This document shows, in pieces, positions 45,987-55,879 of a DNA stretch of 64,000 nucleotides (its first letter is position 1; every line of letters begins with the position of its first letter). The notes under the pieces were generated by a model that worked only from the letters and a program-made list of their open reading frames with translations, ran no database searches and had not been told where the DNA came from. The stretch is from Lutispora saccharofermentans (GTDB taxonomy: Bacteria; Bacillota; Clostridia; Lutisporales; Lutisporaceae): contig NZ_JAJEKE010000009.1 in the NCBI RefSeq assembly GCF_024363565.1, positions 85,387 to 149,386 of the forward strand, written 5' to 3'. Made by a program: the position numbers and the translations under genes.

Positions 45987-46643
45987 ATGAGTAAATTTTT
46001 AAATGAATTGGATGCAAGAAATCTTCTCTCTCAATATGAAATTCCTATGGCAAAAAGTTTCCTATCAAAAACAATTGAGGAAGCAAAGGAAGCTGCCAAA
46101 AAGCTTGAGCTGCCTGTCGTTATGAAAATATTATCGTCAGATATTATACATAAAACAGAGGCAGGCTGTGTATTTGTAGGCGTTAAAACAGAGGAAGAGG
46201 TTGAAGAGGCTTTCACTAAAATATGTGATAATGCCAATCACTATAAACCAGATGCAAAAATTGACGGAGTTCTTATTCAGGAGATGGCACCTGCAGGGCT
46301 TGAGGCTATTATTGGTATGAAGAAGGATCCACAGTTTGGGCCTGTTATTATGGTGGGAAGCGGAGGCATTTATGTTGAGGTTTTCAAGGATGTTGCATTG
46401 AGACTCCTTCCTATTACAAGACTTGATGCAAGCAAAATGTTGACTGAAACAAAGCTTTCACAAATTATAAATGGTGCAAGGGGTACCGTTTATGACAAGG
46501 AGACTCTTATTAACACACTGCTGAAGTTATCAAATTTAATAATAGAAAATCCGACAATAGAAGAAATAGACATTAATCCTTTCTTTCTCTATGAAGAAGG
46601 TAAGGGCGCAAAAGGTGTAGATGCTCTTATAAAGCTGGCATAA
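45987..46643 (+). CDS. ADP-forming acyl-CoA synthetase, beta (ATP-grasp) subunit
   Basis: 218 residues, ATP-grasp fold: LPVVMKILSSDIIHKTEAGCVFVGV, GLEAIIGMKKDPQFGPVIMVGSGG and IEEIDINPFFL. It is the nucleotide-binding subunit of the ACD enzyme. It starts two bases after the alpha subunit ends. Confidence 0.94.
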   Translation: MSKFLNELDARNLLSQYEIPMAKSFLSKTIEEAKEAAKKLELPVVMKILSSDIIHKTEAGCVFVGVKTEEEVEEAFTKICDNANHYKPDAKIDGVLIQEMAPAGLEAIIGMKKDPQFGPVIMVGSGGIYVEVFKDVALRLLPITRLDASKMLTETKLSQIINGARGTVYDKETLINTLLKLSNLIIENPTIEEIDINPFFLYEEGKGAKGVDALIKLA

Positions 46644-46670
46644 GTTTACAACATAAAGGATGTATTTTTT

Positions 46671-47579
46671 ATGAAAACTAAGAAAGCTTTACCTTATATT
46701 GCGGGACTAGCAATGGCAATGATATTTGGGTTGTCCTTTCTCTTCAGCAAGCAGGGGCTTGAGAGCCTAACTCCCATGGTGCTTTTAGGATACCGCTTCG
46801 GTATTGCAGCTCTTGTACTGACAGTACTTCAACTTTTTAAGGTTATAAAGGTTGATTTTAAGGGCAAGCCCATTAAGGGCGTTGTTGCATTGTCAGTATT
46901 TTATCCTGCCATTGCTTTCAGTTTTGAGACAACAGGTCTTAAATTTATCTCAACATCTCAAGCTGGAATAATGGTATCTATCATGCCTATATTCGTTATG
47001 ATTTTTGGTATTTTGATTTTGAGGGAGCATCCTACAACTATACAAAAATTATTTATAGCATCTTCTGTGGCAGGGGTGCTTATAACTGTAGTCTTTGCCA
47101 AAAGCTCAGGCAAAAACGATAATTTTACAGGGCTTATACTGATTCTGATTTCTATTGTTTCTGGGTCTATACATAATGTTCTTTCCAGAAAATATTCAAA
47201 ATATTTTACTCCGATTGAAATTACATTTTCAATGATTTGTCTGGGAGCTGTATTTTTTAATTTCATTGGGGTTATTCAAGGCGTTATTGCAGGCAATCTT
47301 TTAAAAAGCTATATAGCACCTTTTACATCGGCAAGCGCAATGGGAGCAGTAGCTTATCTGGGAGTTTTTGCTTCAGTTATAGCATTTTTTTGTATGAATT
47401 TTATGCTTTCAAAGCTTCTTGCCGTAAATGCTGCTGTTTTTACAAATCTTGCAACGGTTATATCAATCATTGCCGGGGTAGCTATAATGCGCGAGAAGCT
47501 TTGCTGGTATCAAATTGCAGGTGGTATTTTAATCATTATCGGTGTTCTTGGAACTAATTTTTATGGCACAGATATTTAA
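46671..47579 (+). CDS. DMT superfamily transporter (EamA family)
   Basis: 302 residues with ten predicted TM segments in two EamA repeats (FGLSFLFSKQGLESL; TSQAGIMVSIMPIFVMIFGILILRE). Such proteins export amino acids and metabolites. It is the last gene of the BMC operon, 27 bases after the synthetase, so it may export a product such as an amino acid or the acid end product, or import the substrate. Confidence 0.9.
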   Translation: MKTKKALPYIAGLAMAMIFGLSFLFSKQGLESLTPMVLLGYRFGIAALVLTVLQLFKVIKVDFKGKPIKGVVALSVFYPAIAFSFETTGLKFISTSQAGIMVSIMPIFVMIFGILILREHPTTIQKLFIASSVAGVLITVVFAKSSGKNDNFTGLILILISIVSGSIHNVLSRKYSKYFTPIEITFSMICLGAVFFNFIGVIQGVIAGNLLKSYIAPFTSASAMGAVAYLGVFASVIAFFCMNFMLSKLLAVNAAVFTNLATVISIIAGVAIMREKLCWYQIAGGILIIIGVLGTNFYGTDI

Positions 47580-47642
47580 ATAAAACCACGTATTATTTAA
47601 ATATTGTGGATTATTCAAATATTATGTAAATATTTTATGTTT

Positions 47643-47685
47643 TGTAAAGTAGTTTACAGATTTTATAATTTCAATAACATATCAT
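47643..47685 (+). promoter_or_regulatory. Crp/Fnr operator and class II promoter of the antiporter gene
   Basis: TGTAAAGTAGTTTACA (47643-47658) is a second perfect TGTAAA-N4-TTTACA palindrome. A TATCAT -10 box lies at 47680-47685, exactly the same distance from the operator as at 36819/36856. It drives the antiporter gene at 47910. Confidence 0.75.
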
Positions 47686-47909
47686 AACCATATAAATTAA
47701 TTAATTTTAGATGCCGAGATTCGAGCAAATATGATTTAAATTTTTGAATACTTTGAGGAAGAAGAGTAGGTGTAAGGCGCCGTACATCTATTGATAATGA
47801 GAAAGAGGAATTCAAAAACTATTATATTAGACATATGAGTTCAGATCTTGTCATTAGGCCGAGGCTGAAAAATACTAATAATTATTATTTATTGAACGGA
47901 GGAAGTAGT

Positions 47910-49382
47910 ATGGACGAGCAAAAGAAAAGGTTAGAATTTAGAGGAACAAATCTACTGTCACTTATCCCGCTTGTTATTTTTGTGGTATTCTGTGTAGCAT
48001 TCTTCGTTGTTTTTAAAGTATTTGAAATGGAAGCTCTATGCATGGGCGGTATTATTGCTCTTATTATCGGAAGCCTTTTCTCCAAAGACTGGGCGAAATA
48101 TTGGGAAGCGGTTGTTAATGGTATGGCTTCTCCAATGATGAATACACTCGCACTTATTCTTTTAGTAGTCGGAGTCTTTGCAAAGCTTATGTCAAGAGGT
48201 GGTGTTGCCCAGGGTTTCGTTTGGCTTGGTAACTCTATGGGACTTCAGGGAGGAATGTTCGTTGTATTTACATTTGTTGCCACAAGTATTATTTCTATGG
48301 CCACAGGGACATCAATAGGAACTCTTTTCTCAGGCTTTCCGATCTTATATCCCTCAGGCATCCTTTTAGGTGCCCATCCGTTATATCTTGCAGGTGCTAT
48401 TCTAAGCGGTGCAATTTTTGGGGATAACGTAGCTCCTATCTCAGATACAACTATTGCATCAGCAACATCACAGAGATATTTACATAAAGAAGGAACAGCA
48501 GATATTGGCGGTGTTGTGGCAACAAGAATGAAATATGCCTTAGCGGCAGGTCTTATTGCTTGTGTATTATTCTATTTCATGGGTAATGCAGGTGAGGCTA
48601 ACATTGCAGGGAAAGAAATTCTTATGCAATATATGAATCCAAAGGGTCTGATAATGTTAATTCCTGTTGTTGTTCTATTAGCAGTTGCAGTTATTAAAAG
48701 AGACATTTTCGTTGCTATTACATGGGGTATTATTTCAGGTACAGTTATAGGTCTTGTAACGGGAATTATAGGATTTAAAGATATTATTTCTGTTGAAAAC
48801 GGAGCATTGCAGGGTTTTGCTATTGACGGTATTAAAAATATGCTTGGTACAGTTGGCTATCTTTATGCAGTTGCAGGTATAATGGGTGTACTAAATGAAA
48901 GCGGTACCATGGATAAGATTATTGAAGGACTTTTAGACAGCAAGTTTAACAATACTGTTATAGGTTCAGAGTTTATTATGGGCATCGGTATCATGGTATC
49001 TTCTGTATGTCTTGGTGCAGCTAACGGACCTGCAATAATCATGTTCGGACCTATTGCAGATAAAATCGGCCAGTCAAGAGAACTTCATCCATACAGAAGA
49101 GCTAATCTTCTTGACGGTTTTGCAAGTACATTACCAGTTATAATTCCTTTTACAAGCTCTTTCATATTTATTGTTATAACTTGTGTAAATGGGCTTATGA
49201 CTGATTATAGCTTCATTAAAGCTATTAACCCAATGCAACTTTCGTTTGCTTCATTTCACTGCATAGCTTTATTCTTTGTGCTTGTATTTTCAGTTATTAC
49301 AGGATGGGGACGTGAATATGAGGGTTCAAGAGGTGAAGCTATAAAGAAGCAGCAACAATTGTCAAATGGTGTTAATATTTAA
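47910..49382 (+). CDS. NhaC-family Na+/H+ antiporter or organic acid exchanger
   Basis: About 490 residues with ~11-12 TM segments. Signature SGAIFGDNVAPISDTTIASATSQ is characteristic of the NhaC family (Na+/H+, malate/lactate exchange). The frame opens at 47835 but the GGAGG before the ATG at 47910 sets the start. It is the only gene controlled by the second copy of the operator, so it probably moves a substrate or product of the BMC pathway. Followed by a strong terminator. Confidence 0.92.
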   Translation: MDEQKKRLEFRGTNLLSLIPLVIFVVFCVAFFVVFKVFEMEALCMGGIIALIIGSLFSKDWAKYWEAVVNGMASPMMNTLALILLVVGVFAKLMSRGGVAQGFVWLGNSMGLQGGMFVVFTFVATSIISMATGTSIGTLFSGFPILYPSGILLGAHPLYLAGAILSGAIFGDNVAPISDTTIASATSQRYLHKEGTADIGGVVATRMKYALAAGLIACVLFYFMGNAGEANIAGKEILMQYMNPKGLIMLIPVVVLLAVAVIKRDIFVAITWGIISGTVIGLVTGIIGFKDIISVENGALQGFAIDGIKNMLGTVGYLYAVAGIMGVLNESGTMDKIIEGLLDSKFNNTVIGSEFIMGIGIMVSSVCLGAANGPAIIMFGPIADKIGQSRELHPYRRANLLDGFASTLPVIIPFTSSFIFIVITCVNGLMTDYSFIKAINPMQLSFASFHCIALFFVLVFSVITGWGREYEGSRGEAIKKQQQLSNGVNI

Positions 49383-49464
49383 CACTGAATGAAGTCTCGT
49401 TCAACGTTCTATATAAGATTTCTATATTTGTATATCACCACTTTTTATAAAGAATAGCTTATTA

Positions 49465-49510
49465 CTATAGACTAGACACTTTTAAAGAGTGCCTAGTCTA
49501 TAGCTTTTTC
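49465..49510 (+). terminator. Terminator of the antiporter gene
   Basis: CTATAGACTAGACACT (49465-49480) pairs with AGTGCCTAGTCTATAG (49488-49503) with one mismatch, followed by CTTTTTCC. Confidence 0.85.
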
Positions 49511-49587
49511 CTTAAGCCGATATTTTTAAGCCTTAAAGCTTAGTGGATATTATATTAGGCACTTTAATAATTATAGGAATTAGTTAA

Positions 49588-50337
49588 TTATGTTGTCCTC
49601 TCATATATATCTCTAAACTTTTCACCAGTCACTGCTTTTTTGCAGCTCTGGCATAAGACTTCTCCACAGTCTGCCCCCAGTTTTTTACGATTATATTCGA
49701 GCTGTTCTTCGGTGGTAAAGGGCTTGCCGCATTTTTCACATCTGACGAGCCGGAAGGCTTTATTCCATATTGTTCTTATCCCGCCGCTTTCTTCAAGCTT
49801 TATGGCATCGGTGGGGCATACATAAGCACAGGAGCCGCAGCCTATACATTGAGCAGAAGGTTCATCATAAGGTGTAGATACCTTTTTGGTCACGCCTCTG
49901 TTTACTGTGGATATGGCACTGCTGCCCAGCTCTTCACAGGCTTTGACGCATAATCCGCAGAGTATGCAGTGTTCCTCTGTGTTACCGGAAAATTTTATAT
50001 TATCCGGAACTCCGTATTCTTTGCGCAGCCTGTTTATGGTTTCATCCTCAGGAGCCCTTGCATAAAGGAGCATGAGAAGATTCTTCCTTATGGATTTAAT
50101 CTTGTCTGAATGAGTAAATACTTCTATTTCACTTTTTACCGGATATATGCAGGAAGCGACAACATTGCTTCTGCCTCTGTCCGTTACCTCTACTACGCAT
50201 AATCTGCAGCTTCCAAGGCCGGGCAGGGCATCACTATGACATAATGTAGGTATGAAAATATTGTTTCTCCTTGCGATTTGAAGCAGCATTTCCCCTTTTT
50301 GGGCTTCGCATGCTATACCATCTATAGTAATCTTCAT
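49588..50337 (-). CDS. [2Fe-2S]/[4Fe-4S] electron-transfer subunit, NuoG-N-terminal-like
   Basis: About 249 residues. N-terminal [2Fe-2S] ferredoxin ([15 protein letters not shown], with a distant Cys), a region matching the His-Cys cluster domain ([15 protein letters not shown]) and a ferredoxin motif ([15 protein letters not shown]). The C-terminal ~50 residues add a zinc-ribbon-like CEKCGKPF...CQSCKK. The large NuoG catalytic domain is absent. ATG at 50337 overlaps the NuoF stop by four bases. It is probably the electron-accepting adaptor of the AOR-NADH module. Its 3' end is the source of the remnant at 35893. Confidence 0.88.
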   Translation of the reverse strand: MKITIDGIACEAQKGEMLLQIARRNNIFIPTLCHSDALPGLGSCRLCVVEVTDRGRSNVVASCIYPVKSEIEVFTHSDKIKSIRKNLLMLLYARAPEDETINRLRKEYGVPDNIKFSGNTEEHCILCGLCVKACEELGSSAISTVNRGVTKKVSTPYDEPSAQCIGCGSCAYVCPTDAIKLEESGGIRTIWNKAFRLVRCEKCGKPFTTEEQLEYNRKKLGADCGEVLCQSCKKAVTGEKFRDIYERTT

Positions 50338-52136
50338 GCCCGCACCTCCTTTTTGACCCTTACCGCATTGAATTTGCAATTATCTATACAGTTGCCGCAT
50401 TTTACACAGCAGGCTTCATCCAAGCGATGCGCCTTCCCTCTCTCACCGGATATGGCTGAAGCCGGGCAATTCTTTGCACAGACTCCGCAGCCTTTGCACA
50501 GCTTTTCATCGATCTCATAAGCTGTGAGATCGGGACACACTCCTGCAGGGCATCTTTTTTCGTTTATATGAGCCAGATATTCATCCTTGAAATACTTTAA
50601 TGTGGTCAGCACAGGATTAGGAGCTGTTTTTCCCAATCCACAGAGGGAAGCCTCCTCTACAGTATGGCACAAGCTTTCCAATAGCTCCAAATCCTCCTCG
50701 CTGCCTTTGCCGCTGCAGATATCCGAGAGAAGCTCAAGCATCCTCTTTATGCCCTCTCGGCAGGCAACGCATTTGCCGCAGGATTCCTCGGATAGAAAGT
50801 TGAGATAATATCTTGCCACATCCACCATGCAAGTCCTCTCATCCATGACTATTATGCCGCCTGAGCCCATCATGGAGCCGGCATCCTTCAATGTATCAAA
50901 GTCCACAGGAAGATCAAGGAGATTTTCCGGTATGCAGCCTCCCGAAGGACCGCCGCTTTGAACAGCTTTAAATCTCTTGTCTCCGATTACTCCTCCGCCA
51001 ATTTTAAATACAAGCTCCCTCAGTGTTGTACCCATAGGAATTTCCACAAGCCCCGTATTCTTTACCTTGCCTACCAACGAAAATACCTTTGTGCCCTTGC
51101 TGCTTGTGCCTATGGAGCTGAACCACTCAGAGCCCTTAGTTATTATCTCGGAGATATTTGCCCAGGTCTCCACGTTATTGAGCACCGTAGGCTGTCCCCA
51201 CAGTCCCTTCTCTACAGAATGTATATATTTGGCCCTGGGCTCGCCTATATTACCTTCTATGGATTGCATGAGTGCGGTGGATTCACCGCATACAAAGGCA
51301 CCGCCGCCCCTTACTATCTGTATATCAAAGTCAAAGCCGCTGCTCATTATGTTTTTGCCTAAGTAACCTCTCTCTTTGACCTGCTTAATGGCAGTATCCA
51401 TATTTTTTAAAGCCAGTGAATACTCATCTCTGATGTATATAAATCCATTGTTTGATTTGATGGAATAGGCGCATATGGTCATGCCCTCTATAACAGTATT
51501 GGGGTCGCCTTCCATTATACTCCTGTCCATGAAAGCTCCGGGATCGCCTTCATCACCATTGCATATGACGTACTTTGGGAAGCTGTCTATACTGTCACAT
51601 TGTCTCCATTTACGGCCGGTAGGGAAGCCTCCGCCGCCTCTGCCGCGCAATCCGGACCTCTCTACTTCGGATATTACCTCCTCAGGAGTCATTTGAAAGA
51701 GTACCTTGCGCAGCGCTTCATATCCGCCGCGCTCTATATAATCATCTATATTTACAGGGTCGATTTCACCTATATTTCTAAGAGCTATTTTCTGCTGGGA
51801 TTTATAAAAATCAGTTTCCTTATGGGAGATTACTTTTTTACCCTTTGCAGTATCAAAGATCAAAAGCCTGTCTATTATCTCGCCATTAATCAAAGTCTTT
51901 GTGACTATTTCCTCTGCATCACGAGCCTTAACCTTGCTGTAGCAAATATCATCAGGCTGAATTTTCACCAAGGGTCCCTTTTCACATAATCCGTTGCAGC
52001 CGGTAGCCTTTACAGTGGTCTTGACTTCAGCATCAGCTTCATATTTAGCTATAAGTTTTTTTAACTCCTCATATACCTCCATACTGTTGTTCGCCAGGCA
52101 TCCGGTACCGCAGCAGACATAAACAGTTCTATTCAT
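50334..52136 (-). CDS. NuoF-like NADH-binding flavoprotein subunit
   Basis: About 600 residues: N-terminal thioredoxin-like [2Fe-2S] domain ([11 protein letters not shown], then GCNGLC), NuoF core with FMN/NADH site ([33 protein letters not shown]), SLBB and the C-terminal [4Fe-4S] site ([12 protein letters not shown]), then two ferredoxin clusters ([19 protein letters not shown]). This is the HydB/HndC/BfuB-type layout used in NAD(H)-linked and electron-bifurcating complexes. Start at 52136 gives a typical N-terminus and overlaps the previous gene by 8 bases. Confidence 0.92.
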   Translation of the reverse strand: MNRTVYVCCGTGCLANNSMEVYEELKKLIAKYEADAEVKTTVKATGCNGLCEKGPLVKIQPDDICYSKVKARDAEEIVTKTLINGEIIDRLLIFDTAKGKKVISHKETDFYKSQQKIALRNIGEIDPVNIDDYIERGGYEALRKVLFQMTPEEVISEVERSGLRGRGGGGFPTGRKWRQCDSIDSFPKYVICNGDEGDPGAFMDRSIMEGDPNTVIEGMTICAYSIKSNNGFIYIRDEYSLALKNMDTAIKQVKERGYLGKNIMSSGFDFDIQIVRGGGAFVCGESTALMQSIEGNIGEPRAKYIHSVEKGLWGQPTVLNNVETWANISEIITKGSEWFSSIGTSSKGTKVFSLVGKVKNTGLVEIPMGTTLRELVFKIGGGVIGDKRFKAVQSGGPSGGCIPENLLDLPVDFDTLKDAGSMMGSGGIIVMDERTCMVDVARYYLNFLSEESCGKCVACREGIKRMLELLSDICSGKGSEEDLELLESLCHTVEEASLCGLGKTAPNPVLTTLKYFKDEYLAHINEKRCPAGVCPDLTAYEIDEKLCKGCGVCAKNCPASAISGERGKAHRLDEACCVKCGNCIDNCKFNAVRVKKEVRA

Positions 52137-52572
52137 CGTCTGCACCCCCGTATCCCTTAAGAATTTCTCTGACCATGGAAGAGGTAAGCTTGCCATAGTA
52201 CTTATCATTTATCACCATTACGGGAGCTATAGCACAAGAACCCAGGCAGTTCACGGTTTCTAAAGAAAACCTTCCGTCCTTGGTGGTCTCTCCTGGTTTT
52301 ATACCCAAGGTGTTTTCTATCTCATCCAATAAGCTTTTGGACGATCTGATATGGCATGCAGTCCCGTCGCAAACCTTTATGATGTTTTTACCCTTGGGCT
52401 TAAGACTTAGTGCCTTGTAAAAGGTAGCCATGCTGTACAGCTTTGAAAGAGGGATGCTCAAATATTCGGAAAGCTCAATAAGCTTTTCTTTGGGGATATA
52501 ATTATACTCCTTTTGCAGATCCTGCAGTATTGATAGTGTATATCTTTGTTCCTTTGGATATTTATCAAACAA
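52129..52572 (-). CDS. NuoE-like [2Fe-2S] subunit
   Basis: 147 residues, thioredoxin-like ferredoxin: [11 protein letters not shown] and [20 protein letters not shown] supply the four Cys ligands; the N-terminal helical part ([19 protein letters not shown]) is the NuoE domain. TTG start. Partner of the NuoF-like protein. Confidence 0.93.
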   Translation of the reverse strand: MFDKYPKEQRYTLSILQDLQKEYNYIPKEKLIELSEYLSIPLSKLYSMATFYKALSLKPKGKNIIKVCDGTACHIRSSKSLLDEIENTLGIKPGETTKDGRFSLETVNCLGSCAIAPVMVINDKYYGKLTSSMVREILKGYGGADDE

Positions 52573-52607
52573 AATGCATCACCGCCCCATATTTTAAGTA
52601 TTTAACA

Positions 52608-52877
52608 TCAACCCCCGGCGACTATCGGGAATATGCTTATTTCATCCTCAGGGCTGAGAAAGGTGTCAAGTCCCTGGAGATGTACTATGTTTCTGCCGTT
52701 GACCAAAATAATTATCTCGCTGCTGAGAAAGCTGTCTTTAAAGATTTTGCTTTCAAATCTTGCACCATGCTTTTTGCACAGCTTAATGAGAAGCTCATAT
52801 AATGTATCACAGTGCTCTATCTGAATCTCCTTCGTGCCCGTATAATCTCTTATATACGCAAAGTACTTTACTTTCAT
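52608..52877 (-). CDS. MoaD/ThiS-family sulfur carrier protein
   Basis: 89 residues, beta-grasp fold (VKYFAYIRDYTGTKEI; LSPEDEISIFPIVAGG) ending in the di-glycine that is thiocarboxylated. MoaD proteins donate sulfur for the dithiolene of molybdo- or tungstopterin. Lying between the AOR and NuoE genes, it likely serves the tungsten cofactor of this AOR. Confidence 0.93.
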   Translation of the reverse strand: MKVKYFAYIRDYTGTKEIQIEHCDTLYELLIKLCKKHGARFESKIFKDSFLSSEIIILVNGRNIVHLQGLDTFLSPEDEISIFPIVAGG

Positions 52878-52943
52878 GAAAAATCCGCCCTTACATTATT
52901 TATTAGGCTGCCGGAGGTATAACAGCCGACAGCCTAAAGCTAC

Positions 52944-54755
52944 TTACTTATATTTGATTGCCAACTCTTTCAGCTTTTCTTCCGTTGGTACGCTGTCTTC
53001 TCCCCAGCCTCTTACCTCATAATATTCCTTTAGCATAACATCCAGCTCATTAACTTTGCCTTTTGCAGGTCCCGAAGGAAGGGGTTCTTTAAGAAGTCTT
53101 TCAGGAAGCGTATCGTCCTCTTTTGTAAAGCCTGCTTCCAGATTAAAGAGTTTTTCCAGATTCCATATTCTTTCACCTATCTGCAATATTTCAGCATCTG
53201 AGCATTCCCAGCCCAAAGCTGTTCTAATCATTTCGGCTATTTCGGGAAGCCCTATACCAAAGGTGGTGAAAAGACATATGCCTGCAGAATCAACTACTGC
53301 CGTTAAATCCTGGAATGTCTTTAACCATGGAGCCTTATCGGTTGTTACTAAAGGATCAAGCTTAGCCGGTATTCCCAGTACCTCAGGGGATGTAAGATAC
53401 CCTCTTACATGGCAGCCGCCGCGGTTTGAAGTAGCATATTCAAGGCCCATACCCTGTACTCCTCTGCCGTCATAAGCGGGCATTTCCTGCTTCTTGACGG
53501 ACATTGAAAGCTCCGGATGACCATAAAGCTCTGCCATTCTATAGGAGCCCATAGCCATTGTATCACCAAAGCCCTCTCTGTTGCCTGTCATTCTGGTAAA
53601 CTCTACGATTCCTTCATCATCTCCGAAAGTAAGATCTCTCCCCAGCTCTTCTCTGGTCAATATTCCTTTGTCATACAACTCCATTGCACAGGCTATAGTG
53701 GAGCCCATGGTTATGGGGTCAATGCCTAATTCATTGCATATGAAATTTGCCTTGCATATGGCTTCCAGGTTCCTGACACCACAATCTGCTCCGTAAGACC
53801 AGCCTGCTTCATACTCAGGTCCCTCGCCAAAGCTCTTAAACTTGCCATCGGGTATTCTTGTTACTCTGCCGCAGCCCATATTGCAGCCGAAGCAGCCCTT
53901 ATTTCTAATCAAATATTTTTCTGTCAAGGTTTCTCCTGCTGTTTCGTCTGCATGCTCAAATATTCCGCCGTCTCTCCAGTTCCTTGTAGGAAGAGCACCG
54001 CTTTGGTTTAATATATTGACAAGAACCTCAGTTCCATAGGCAGCTAAGCCTGCGCCTGTAACAGTATGATCCTTCAGCATCTTTCTGCTCTTCTTGCAAA
54101 TTTCCAGGAATTCCTTGGGCTTTGCAACCTCTACTGATTTCGAACCCTTTACCGTTACTGCTTTAAGATTCTTTGAGCCCATTACAGCACCGAGACCGGA
54201 TCTTCCTGCGGCTCTGTGCTTGTCATTCATTACTGTTGCAAACAAAACCAGCTTTTCTCCACCAGGGCCTATACAAGCAACTCTTGCATCATCTCCCACT
54301 TCACCTAGCAGTGTATCGGTAGTTTCTAGAACATTTTTACCCCAAAGATGCTCTGCATCTCTTAGCTCAACTTCATCATCGTTTATATATAGATAAACGG
54401 GTTTTTCTGATTTTCCTTCAAATATGATTCCGTCATAACCGGCATATTTGAGTTCAGGACCAAAGTGTCCACCGGAATTGGAAGCACCTATAGTACCTGT
54501 CAGGGGAGCCTTGGCAACTACTTCATATCTGCCTGCAGAAGTAGCTAAAGTACCTGTCAGGGGACCTGTCATGAATATGAGCTTGTTATCGGAGCTGAAA
54601 GGCTCAACCTTTGGATCAACTTCATTCATAAAATATTTAGTGCCCAAGCCTCTGGCACCCAGATATTTCTTGGCATCCTCCAGATTAAGATTTTCTTTTT
54701 TAATAGTTTTGTCAGTCAAATTTACTCTGAGAAGTTTTCCTGTAAATCCTAACAT
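52944..54755 (-). CDS. Aldehyde:ferredoxin oxidoreductase (tungsten AOR family)
   Basis: 603 residues, the normal AOR length. N-terminal domain ([32 protein letters not shown]), pterin-contact region ([28 protein letters not shown]), [4Fe-4S] motif [11 protein letters not shown] and the C-terminal part near [19 protein letters not shown]. These enzymes oxidise aldehydes to acids at a bis-pterin tungsten site. ATG start with GAGGTGGAG. Its co-transcription with NuoEF-like subunits suggests NAD(H) as an additional partner beside ferredoxin. Confidence 0.95.
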   Translation of the reverse strand: MLGFTGKLLRVNLTDKTIKKENLNLEDAKKYLGARGLGTKYFMNEVDPKVEPFSSDNKLIFMTGPLTGTLATSAGRYEVVAKAPLTGTIGASNSGGHFGPELKYAGYDGIIFEGKSEKPVYLYINDDEVELRDAEHLWGKNVLETTDTLLGEVGDDARVACIGPGGEKLVLFATVMNDKHRAAGRSGLGAVMGSKNLKAVTVKGSKSVEVAKPKEFLEICKKSRKMLKDHTVTGAGLAAYGTEVLVNILNQSGALPTRNWRDGGIFEHADETAGETLTEKYLIRNKGCFGCNMGCGRVTRIPDGKFKSFGEGPEYEAGWSYGADCGVRNLEAICKANFICNELGIDPITMGSTIACAMELYDKGILTREELGRDLTFGDDEGIVEFTRMTGNREGFGDTMAMGSYRMAELYGHPELSMSVKKQEMPAYDGRGVQGMGLEYATSNRGGCHVRGYLTSPEVLGIPAKLDPLVTTDKAPWLKTFQDLTAVVDSAGICLFTTFGIGLPEIAEMIRTALGWECSDAEILQIGERIWNLEKLFNLEAGFTKEDDTLPERLLKEPLPSGPAKGKVNELDVMLKEYYEVRGWGEDSVPTEEKLKELAIKYK

Positions 54756-54757
54756 TA

Positions 54758-55234
54758 TTACTCCACCTCCCCAAACAAATCCTTGAATCTTTCGCCAATC
54801 TTCCTCTTTTTATTTAGATTTGCAGGTGTAGCTTCTTTGTACTGAATTGCTCCGGAGGGGCAGAATTCTGCGCACTGAGGATTCCCTCCGCACAAGTCGC
54901 ATTTGATTAGTTTTTTCTCTTTCGGACTATAGGTGATGTTGCCGAGAGGACATGCGCTTATGCACATTTTACAGCCGATACATTTTTGAACGTCGATTAT
55001 GACTGCATCATTTTCTGCCTTTACTATTGCTCCTACAGGACAAACTTTCATACAGGAAGGATCTTCGCACTGCATACACATTATTGGCACTGCTATGGCA
55101 GCTTCATCATAAGCCAGTACAGATACAGCCGCTTGTTTCGGATTAAACTCTTCCATCCTGTTGAAGGAGCAGATCAGCTCGCAGGTTCTGCAGCCAATGC
55201 ACTTTTCCGGAGAAATCATTAATACTTTGCTCAA
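54758..55234 (-). CDS. Ferredoxin-type electron-transfer subunit of the AOR
   Basis: 158 residues with four [4Fe-4S] motifs: [37 protein letters not shown] and [15 protein letters not shown]. This HycB/AorA-like layout is found beside AOR genes in AorABC- and WorABSL-type complexes. Stop is two bases from the AOR start. TTG start at 55234 has a poorly spaced AAAGG, so the exact start is uncertain. Confidence 0.9.
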   Translation of the reverse strand: MSKVLMISPEKCIGCRTCELICSFNRMEEFNPKQAAVSVLAYDEAAIAVPIMCMQCEDPSCMKVCPVGAIVKAENDAVIIDVQKCIGCKMCISACPLGNITYSPKEKKLIKCDLCGGNPQCAEFCPSGAIQYKEATPANLNKKRKIGERFKDLFGEVE

Positions 55235-55283
55235 TCCTTTACTGGACGCCGCACGGACGCCAGTTCCACCTCCTTTATTTAAT

Positions 55284-55412
55284 TAAAAAAGCCCACCTGT
55301 TTTTGCACAAACTGCAATACAGATGGACTCCTTTGCACATCGGCAGGTATGGGCATTTCTCCCCATGCCCTATCGTTCCAAAAACCTTGACCGGTCATAT
55401 GGAATCGGAGTC
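55284..55412 (-). promoter_or_regulatory. Structured leader with terminator (possible Moco/Tuco-type riboswitch) of the AOR operon
   Basis: Read on the minus strand: GACTCC (55412-55407) pairs with GGAGTC (55331-55326) to close a domain holding a TTCC/GGAA arm with an inner TGACC/GGTCA stem and a GGGCAT/ATGCCC hairpin. The 3' side overlaps a rho-independent terminator: ACAGGTGG-type arms (55319-55326 with 55293-55300) followed by GCTTTTTT. The layout (closed aptamer-like domain then terminator) is that of a riboswitch or attenuator. Because the operon encodes a tungsten-cofactor enzyme and MoaD, a molybdenum/tungsten-cofactor aptamer is my guess, not a match I could verify. Confidence 0.5.
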
Positions 55413-55659
55413 GATATGAAATTTATAAGATATACATTTAATTTACTTATTCTACATGTATTAAACAACTCCTTCTAATATGACGAAAAACACAAAATAT
55501 TTGCATAATTTATTTTGAAGGTTTTATATGGAGAATATATGGCTAGGGAATGGTCACAAAATTAGTAATAATATGTAGAAAAATCCAAATGTGTATGGTA
55601 AAGTTTAGGTAGGTGATTAGAACAATGGAAGTGGTGTATTTGTATATATAACCAGATTA

Positions 55660-55832
55660 TGGATGAGCAGGCAAACAGGTAAGCCAAGGCTTTAGTCTAC
55701 AGGTGGTATTCACGAAACAAAAGGTTCGTAAATGCCATAGTTACCTGATATCGGGGGCGGAGACGCGCCGTCCATGGCGCGAGTTGTCAGGGAAAGTCTT
55801 TGGAGAGAGAATAGGTTGGTGCAGCGTTAAGT
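55660..55832 (+). other. Left edge of the cassette array: degenerate attC-like sequence
   Basis: The 645-base gap between the AOR operon and the first cassette gene contains the leader and this structured segment. It ends in GCGTTAAGT (55825-55832), resembling an attC right core, and carries GGGAAAGTCTTTGGAG, a motif shared with attC4 and attC6 (GGAAAGTCTCTGGAG-like). Hairpins include ACGCGCC/GGCGCG near 55770 and GGTATT-ACGAA / TTCGT-AATGCC near 55705-55737. No left core was found, so the site is probably decayed. Confidence 0.4.
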
Positions 55833-55879
55833 TTGAAAATGTTAATTAAGAATTATTTAATAGCGTACTGGAGGCTTAT

